Origin: Protonemura montana
Taxonomy: Eukaryota > Arthropoda > Insecta > Plecoptera > Nemouridae
Length of the DNA stretch: 64,000 nucleotides
Reading direction: 5' to 3'
NCBI GenBank assembly: GCA_947568835.1
Contig: OX387602.1
Coordinates: forward strand, 5,178,570 to 5,242,569
Part shown: positions 56,697-64,000 of the stretch, piece by piece
Position numbering within the stretch: the stretch's first letter is position 1
Layout of the letters: each line of letters starts with the position of its first letter
Notes under the pieces: generated by a model
Told to the model about the DNA's origin: nothing
Seen by the model: the letters and a program-made list of their open reading frames with translations, nothing else
Databases searched by the model: none
Program-made: the position numbers and the translations under genes

Positions 56697-59629
56697 TTAC
56701 CAACACGTAATCAACGGGACTAAACTTATGGGCCGTTTTGGTAACGCGGTAATGGTAGTTATATGCTAGTGTCCGAAATTCGAGAATTTGTTTGCCCGCG
56801 TTTGGCGTATACGATCAATGTTTAGGTGAATGTAGAACAGATTAGTTATACAAAACTATTTGAACTGCGCGAAGGTATTTGAAATTAGTTTGTGTTTATC
56901 AAAATATGTTTGCTTTATAAAGTTTTGTGAAGTATATGTTGTACATATGTGGGAATTGGATGAATCGTGAATTCGACCAATGATTTGGAAAATTTTGTTT
57001 CAAATTAACTGTCCTTTGGAAGGATTATATCTATTTAGTTATTCGACTGATGTTTCGTGAATAAAATGAGAATATTTGATCAATCGAGAGCAAATGCAGC
57101 TAATTACGAGCGCTTTTAGAAAAGAGGGGGTTGTTTACGAATGCGTCTAAATTATTAATAAGGGTAGTCAATATTCAGGACGCATCTTCAAGCCCAGTGT
57201 AAACTCCTATAGTTAGGAATGTTTAGCCCGCCCACATAATGAATCAGTAGAGGGGTATGTGCAGCACAGTGTTTAACTCTAGTTAATGAAGTTGCTTGAC
57301 TTTTGCCCTCACCAGACCAACTCGGAGACAGTTTGTTAGCCTCTGCTTTTAACTTCACTTAATTATGCAGATAAGTTTTCTTACACAGGAACGTGATCGG
57401 TTATCTCAAGACGCTGTCGGTGTTCCGCTGCCCCTCGGGCGAGCGCACAAAAGATCGAAAATGTCTAGAGCAAAGATAAATAAAAAAATTAACTTGTACC
57501 ACCTCTTTTGAACATCGTCCCAGACTTCTACGACGCTCAATTCTTCCGAACTCTTACCACAAAGCCATTTGATTAAGACGTTGAAGGGGATAAGATAAAA
57601 TACGGGCCGGCAACGCTTTGACCACCCGCTGTCAATGAGAGCGCACGCGTAATTAATCGAAACCGAATCATAAATGTGTATTATTCAAATGTGATCTCAT
57701 GCAATGGATAGCGCTGCGGTGCAGGAACGGCGAACTACTTGTCATTACGGGCGATTGAGACGTTAAAATATCACATTGTAAAGTGCGTGCATTGAAAACA
57801 AGCCCGAGGACGGAGGGTACAAGAGTTTTTTTTCACGAGTTTTTCCATCGAAAGGTTCGGTGTTTATTTTCATCGGGTGCGAGATACGCGTTACAGTTAT
57901 CCGCGGAAATAGCGTGCACGCGTGCGTGTACGCATATTGCATGGCTGGTGTGTGGATGTGGAGAAAGGGCGGGGGAGGATATTTTTTTTTAATATATAAA
58001 GCAACAGCTGGACATGTGTTGGCACACGATCTCAGATCGCATTCTGTCAAAACGGAACTGCGAAAAGCATTTACACGAGGACCGGCAGCGCGTGTGTTTC
58101 AATTTTGGGCTCAAACGCTCGCTGTTGAAATGCTGGATGAAGTATGGTATTCAATTTGGAGAAAATTAAACTAGTCTTGCGTGGAGATTAATAGTTGGCT
58201 GTTCTCACGAGAGTTATTATTATTTTTTGAGTAAGGGTTGAATGCCTACGCGTCACTAATCTTAACTCGATGAAGGCCCTGTCTGATAGCACTGAAGCAC
58301 ATAGTTGATAGACAATGCAATAACCCTTTTTACATCCACATCCGGCTAATTGGCTCGAGTTAAACGTTTAACTGAGGCACTTATTGGTCTGAAAACCCGC
58401 GGTGGAATTGTCATACCAATATCTTTATAGTAAGTATAAGTTCCATGGGTGGTCTTTATCAAGGCAAGCTCCTTAGGGCAAATTATTATGTACGATGCAG
58501 CTCGCAGAGCGAATCTGAATTGCAGGTCGACACGAATACGTTAAGCACCTAGCCGTTGTTCTGAGTGTGCTACGTATTTTACATGTATGGAGTTATATCT
58601 CGTCAGAGTTGATCAGAGTGGTTTTATTCCCGACTAGCGAGCACCTACTGCAGAATAGTTACGAGCTTCCGCCTTCGCGAGTGTTTGTGTTGGATTAAAT
58701 GATAGAAACACTGTGTAGCACCACGAGCATAGTTCATTCTGATGTTCATTTAATTTAATAACTATCCTCCCCTTCTGAAGAGACGATGGATTAATGAATT
58801 CTGATATTCTATTCCTATTCCGATGCCATGGGCATGTAATCAATTAAAACTATATCGATAGTTTTGTACAGTTTTTAGTTAGCCTAGTTTACTATTCGAG
58901 AACTACTTGTTAACTGAGGGTGATGGATGACGCACATATTCCACTCGCAAATTCTCAGTGTTTGCGAAAACAGAGCTTTTTGCGTTACCTAAATTAAAGA
59001 CAAGTTAAGGGCAAGCAATTACAATAGAAGCTGCGCAAGATAAATGATCCAGACTTTCCCGAGAGTTTCCGTCGACAGTGCGAAGCTTTTGTACTAATGA
59101 AATAATTTAGAACAATAAGTCGAGATGCCCGAACAATTGTTTTACTGTTCAAATCGAATAATACGTTTCATGTCTCAATTTGTAAGATAGGTCCTGCAAG
59201 ATGCGAGAAAAGCGCTCTTACGTCTCCACCACGAACTGGAATTAAACCCAAACTGTCGTGTCGTTCTAATTTACCAAATTAAGATCGCGTGTATAGATTA
59301 AGACATGCAAACTATATAATTATCTGAATTGTTTGAAATTAAAAAATATCACCGGCACGAAACTAAAGTTTAAATTTTATTTCGAGGACAAAATTCTGTC
59401 CGTGGATCGTATATGGTACCGGATCATCGTCCTCTTCAAAACTGGATGACACAGATATATCCTCGTTTGATTCATGGATGTCCCCCAGGAATGCGTGGAG
59501 AGTGCATGGGCTGCATTGCAGGGGAGTCTGCAGCCTTCGATGGTCGATGGGCGGATCTACTCCGCGGTGGTCCCGTCTTGCATCCGATGGCCGCTGGGGA
59601 TGCCGGGCTGAAGGTCCCGACGAGCCGCC

Positions 59630-59681
59630 GCGTGCGCCCATTGCGTGCGCCCATTGCGTGCGCCCATTGCGTGCGCCCATT
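59630..59681. repeat. Four 13-bp tandem units
   Basis: Four perfect copies of GCGTGCGCCCATT lie inside a GC-rich patch. A degenerate GCGTGGTGCCCGTGCG tail follows. Confidence 0.95.
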
Positions 59682-61283
59682 GCGTGGTGCCCGTGCGTTG
59701 CTGCGCTGCGTCGTGCGCGCCCAGTGGTAGTCGATGTGTGCTCGTGATCGTCAGTCTGGACCGCGGTCTAACGGACGCGTCCGATGTAGACCGACAGTAA
59801 TATTACGGCTCATTACCGCGAGCTGTCTGTCTTAATCAGCCAGACTCAAACAAGATTACCCCTCGGAGAAGTTGAGCGGCATCGTGTGAGGCAAAAATAG
59901 ATTCCTGTACACAACCCCTTTATTCGGAGACAGAAAAAAACGCTAGAAGAAAAGTTTGGAAGATCCTTTAACATTCTCTTATCATGCCGTAGCGTAAAAT
60001 ACACTTTAATTTCTCACCCTTTTTAAAAGCGCCGCGGGCGTTTTAAACACAATCTTTTTTCTTACTGCTAAGTATATTTAATTTTACATCAAGATACACT
60101 TTCAAAAGGAAAAAATTACCGAATATTAAAATATTTAACGTGACGAGCGATAAACAAACGACGTGATAAATGCCAAAATGTAACTTTCTGTCGACTAAGC
60201 ATAAAAGTGCAATATTTCGTGGTTTTCAATAAAAATTCGAATCTCGCGATGAAGTCAGTTTTGACGGCCGCTTATCACGTGTGAAAGTCGTAAGAAAAGT
60301 GTGAGAAGTCAGCACTTTGACGACTGGTCGTCCATCTAACCCAATTCATCGCGGCCTTTATGGGGGCGTCACACGGTTCCAGACCTCTTATTTTGATTTC
60401 CTTCCCTGCCCAGAAGTCGATTTCGCGGATCGATCGCATCGCTCCTTTCGGCCTCTTGCCAGCTCCGAAGTCCCCATTCGCCAAGACTGGAGGACCGCAC
60501 GCACTTGGCCGGTGAACTGATGTGAGCATCGCACGTACACATCCACACCTCTACCTGCCAAACTGCCTCATCGTCGCCACTCCACCACGTCGACAAGGGT
60601 CATTCCGATCATGCAATTGACCTATTACAGCTCAAAAGAACGCCGATAACGAATCACGTGGCTAAGACGAAAAACCTTTAACGATATATACGGATTTTGA
60701 AGACCAAGTCAAAGAAGTTTGACTGGGAGCAACGTAAGAGCTTGTTTGTCGGTTGAGTTGGAGGGTGGCGCTGTGCTATGTGAAGTGATGGAGAGATTGC
60801 GAAGGGTGGGAGTGTGCTTTTCTCGTGTGTTGGTCCAGATGAACGTGATGCTGAATGATGCGGTTCGTTAGTCGCTTGTCTGTTGTACACAGAGCCAGCT
60901 CGAGACACGAATGCCCAGCGTACGCCGAAAGACAAGAGAGAAATGCCAGTCCAAACTCGCAGTGAACAACTGTTATCAATCACGTACGAGGGCGCAAAAT
61001 ATCGCTTGAATCGCTCATTCAATCTAATTTAGTGCTCGTTAGCCGGGGCTCGCACGACGACGCATCATGCGTACGCTCTGTGCGTGTATATGAATGGTGG
61101 TTATGATTGCATGCGCGTATAGTGTTGTTGCGTTATCACGGGATTTATCACAATCGTCCATGATTGAGAATTGTATCTAAATATATATATACTGCACAAC
61201 CCTACGCAAACAAATTTGCGCGCAAATGAGTTCGGCAAATCTTTTTTTTTTTGTGTGTACGTTTCGATATTTTGAAAGGGGAT

Positions 61284-61592
61284 TCACAGCTCTGTGAAAA
61301 ATCCCCTCCGCCTCAGCCCTTCGCACGCCTCGTCCGCAGATAATTTAGCTATTGTATACGCAAATTTACAAAGACCTTGTAAAAGGCCTTGAGGGGGTCT
61401 AACAGCAACGATCCTCGTGGGATTTTGCGGAATCATCGGTTGACCTTGTAAAACATTTCCCGTCGCCGACACGGCACCTCCACCGAAAGAGGCAATCGGT
61501 AGGTAGTACAGCTGCAGGATATTGGAGGTAACAAACCGATAGGCAAGCCCCAAACTTGAAGGAGTACTGAGAAAATCCTCAACATTTGGAGC
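61284..61592 (-). other. Possible terminal exon or orphan ORF, 102 codons
   Basis: A plausible acceptor, TTGATTACCTCCAG, is followed in phase 0 by APNVEDFLSTPSSLG. A Gly/Ala/Val/Pro-mixed stretch with FGGGAVSATG follows, then GLRRRGFFTEL and a TGA at 61,284-61,286. The residue composition looks more protein-like than the other open frames here. A run of eleven A lies about 35 bp past the stop on the minus strand, without an AATAAA. I do not recognise the family. It could be the last exon of a separate minus-strand gene, a retrocopy, or chance. Confidence 0.22.
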
Positions 61593-64000
61593 CTGGAGGT
61601 AATCAAAGACTTTCACAAAGAATTGTTATAGATGGTACATTTACTCTCATGGTTGACGTTTTAAAATCGTACTTTGGTTCTTCGACGAGGATTCTTTCGT
61701 CTCTGCAGCCCTAATCCAGGTGTGTAGTCGAACGTTGATAATAAGTCCTTGTCGTGAGTTTATTCAGTTCACTGGGTTCTGTTAAACTAACAGGGCTGCA
61801 TCAAGGCAATAAGAAAATACCATGCTAATCCCCGCAAAGCCACCGCCAAACGCGATCAGTGTGAACCTAGACGTGCTCCAAGTCTTCTGTCATGTTTCTC
61901 TCTTCGTCAAAGTAGCCTTCTAGGCTGGTCACGACGAGGCTGGCTGGTCACTTCGATTTCCTCGCTTTCATTTTTTAACACCATTGGGCACTAGGCACAT
62001 ACTTTATTTCTGAGCGTATCAATCTCTACACTGCACTGCCTCGTGGTGTCTGCATTTCTCAGATGTAAAAAACCAATTTCCCACATGATTACATACAGAC
62101 AGTTGCTATTGATTACACTTCTTGTAAGAGTTGAGTTTACTTTAGAGACGAAAGATAATAAGGAGTCTTGAACCATCAATTTCTGATCAATTTCGCACGT
62201 ATTGAGGCTGAAGTTAATGACAGCTCATCACTCTGTCGATCGACAGCATCGACGCACGAGATTAATATACGTGATACCAAAATAAAGATGGCGAAAATAT
62301 TTTCCGAAAACATTTAAACATGCTAATCATTTTCATAATTGTCTAAAATTACATATAATCAATAACAAAATTAGCTCTTTATAATTTCTCCATGGGCCTA
62401 ATTTTCTATTTTCAATTTAAACATTGCTGTTGGTCTTCAAAATTTGAGTGCACGCCGTTCCAGGAATACCTTGTGGAAGCAATGGTACTTCATTAAAATG
62501 CCCAATTATGCAAGAAATAAATTGACAAACTGAAACGGCGGTAATTTAATTTTATTGGGGAATCCTAAAAAACAATTTCAAATAAAATTTGCAATCCTAT
62601 ATTTTTTTTACCCGTTAAACCTCTAATTTCTCGGCTAGAAACTCGCGGGTACCTTCATTCGACCTGGAATCTCTTCACCTATTGATAGCAGTGATTTTAG
62701 CGATTCTGTAGGTGAAACCAGCGCCGATCGGGTGGGCGTAGTGTAGTGTTGATTGGTGGTACATAATGGTCTGATTGGAGCTGAATGCCACGGTTGTCGC
62801 TTCTGAAATCACCGTTTCCGGTACGATTCGGTGAGAACCATAGTCTCATCTCAGGGACAGAGAACAGAGATGCACAACGAGCTTACTTATTTATACGTAC
62901 ACTGGATATAGGATTCTAGTGAAAATAAAACCACATCCTCCAGGATCAACAGAGTCCGGTTATAGTGTCAATAAAAAGACAAAAGATCTAGAATCGACGA
63001 CATTTAAAACATACATGCCATGTGGTTATTATATAGGCAAATATGTGCACCCTCTCGGTAACACGTGAAACCGGTTGTGTGCAACCCCATTATAAATAAG
63101 AAAAACGTCAAGCTAAACCTACTGACCAGCGTTTAGAGCTCACAGAGAATCTTTACGGTGACCTTACGATGTTCTGACCAGAGTCTTGGCATACGATAGT
63201 CATCACATTATTCAAAGAGTAGAGGCTATAAGATTCTCACCGTGAGGAGCATTTCAGATTTATCTCTAGCTCCACTCGCATCATCTGGAAGTAGTAAAGC
63301 CCTTCATAACCACATGTGCACACCAGTGTTGATGACCAGAGACGTCTCTTGGCAGTGCACCGGCATCGCGCCTGCAAGCAGGTTCATGCAGATGCTGCAA
63401 GGAACCGCGGTGGCCGGGGAAAACGCAGCGAGACCCTGTTCTCTGAGGAAGGAGTGAAGCGATGTCCTGTGTCCACTCTTGTTGTGTTTATGCTAATACA
63501 CCAACACAGTCACACAGAGATGGATCGGACATGGCCGGAATTCAAATTAGTATGGTCCTCGGTCGCTCTTGAGTGTGTGTGTCTGTTTGTATTATAATGT
63601 TCCCCGAGATTGTCTACTAGAAATGCGGCGTTTGAAACCTATTAAAAAACGCTTTAGTGACGTGAGGAGAATATGAGAAATGTGTGCTGAAGACGGTTTC
63701 TTTGGCAAACTTTGTCCCAAGTTCGGGCTAGCGGGGATCAGGTTTTGGAATAGGTATACGCTTGGTATATACGACTGGAATCATGCTCAAAGCCATGTGG
63801 CGAGGAAAGCGTAGATACATAAAAATGCAAATATTGTTATTGACGGGTGAATGTATTTTACCATGATTGGTATCTGGTGAAATCTCTGTTCTTACCATAA
63901 CTTATTTGTAATCTCTCGATAAATAATCGAATATTTTGTGCTTGCACTCAAACTTCTTTAAAGCGTGATACTACGAAGTTGAATCGCGAAGTCGAAAGCA

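Larger units (their letters stand above)
44001..64000. other. Non-coding or unassigned DNA with a few long open frames
   Basis: It contains a perfect hairpin at 44,035-44,078, GGCGTC repeats at 51,656-51,673, 11-bp tandem repeats at 56,664-56,696 and 13-bp tandem repeats at 59,630-59,681. Unassigned open frames lie at 50,661-51,278 and 61,284-61,592 (minus strand). None was recognised by family. Confidence 0.55.

Overview
The window looks like animal nuclear DNA, most likely from an arthropod and probably an insect. It contains one multi-exon collagen gene with GT-AG introns and long non-coding stretches. I recognised no vertebrate repeats, and CpG is not depleted in the distal 50 kb. I see no bacterial operon, rRNA, tRNA or CRISPR array. 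Species cannot be told by eye.

Region 1 (1-11,953, minus strand). I assembled 25 consecutive coding exons of a collagen alpha chain, transcribed from right to left. All junctions have GT donors and AG acceptors, and the reading frame is consistent through all 25: 1,694 bp plus one base from an unseen upstream exon gives 565 codons. Most exons begin with a glycine codon and many lengths are multiples of 9 bp (27, 36, 45, 54, 63, 72, 90, 144, 180). Four Gly-X-Y blocks are separated by three non-collagenous (NC) segments. Residue numbers below count from the split glycine codon at the start of exon 1. Block order is: COL 1-90, NC 91-137, COL 138-251, a short NC at 252-268, COL 269-423, a basic and tyrosine-containing NC 424-448, and COL 449-565. 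From remembered vertebrate sequences (no alignment was run) the best fit is the membrane-associated type II collagens (MACIT: COL13A1, COL23A1, COL25A1, and Drosophila CG42342). The N-terminal cytoplasmic and transmembrane part, and the C-terminal end, are not in the exons I can see.

Region 2 (11,954-64,000). No exon can be assigned with confidence. The upstream exon of the collagen must end in phase 1 with a G. I did not find it, so the simplest reading is a very long 5' intron of at least 52 kb, or intron plus upstream intergenic DNA. This part is visibly richer in CpG than the collagen exon cluster. It holds simple repeats, GC-rich patches (about 27.3-27.6 kb and 59.5-59.8 kb), a perfect 44-bp hairpin at 44,035, small tandem repeats, TAATTA clusters, and a few unassigned open frames, notably at 50,661-51,278 and 61,284-61,592 on the minus strand.

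All of the gene content I can defend is one gene product, a trimer-forming collagen chain. The rest is candidate regulatory or unannotated DNA.
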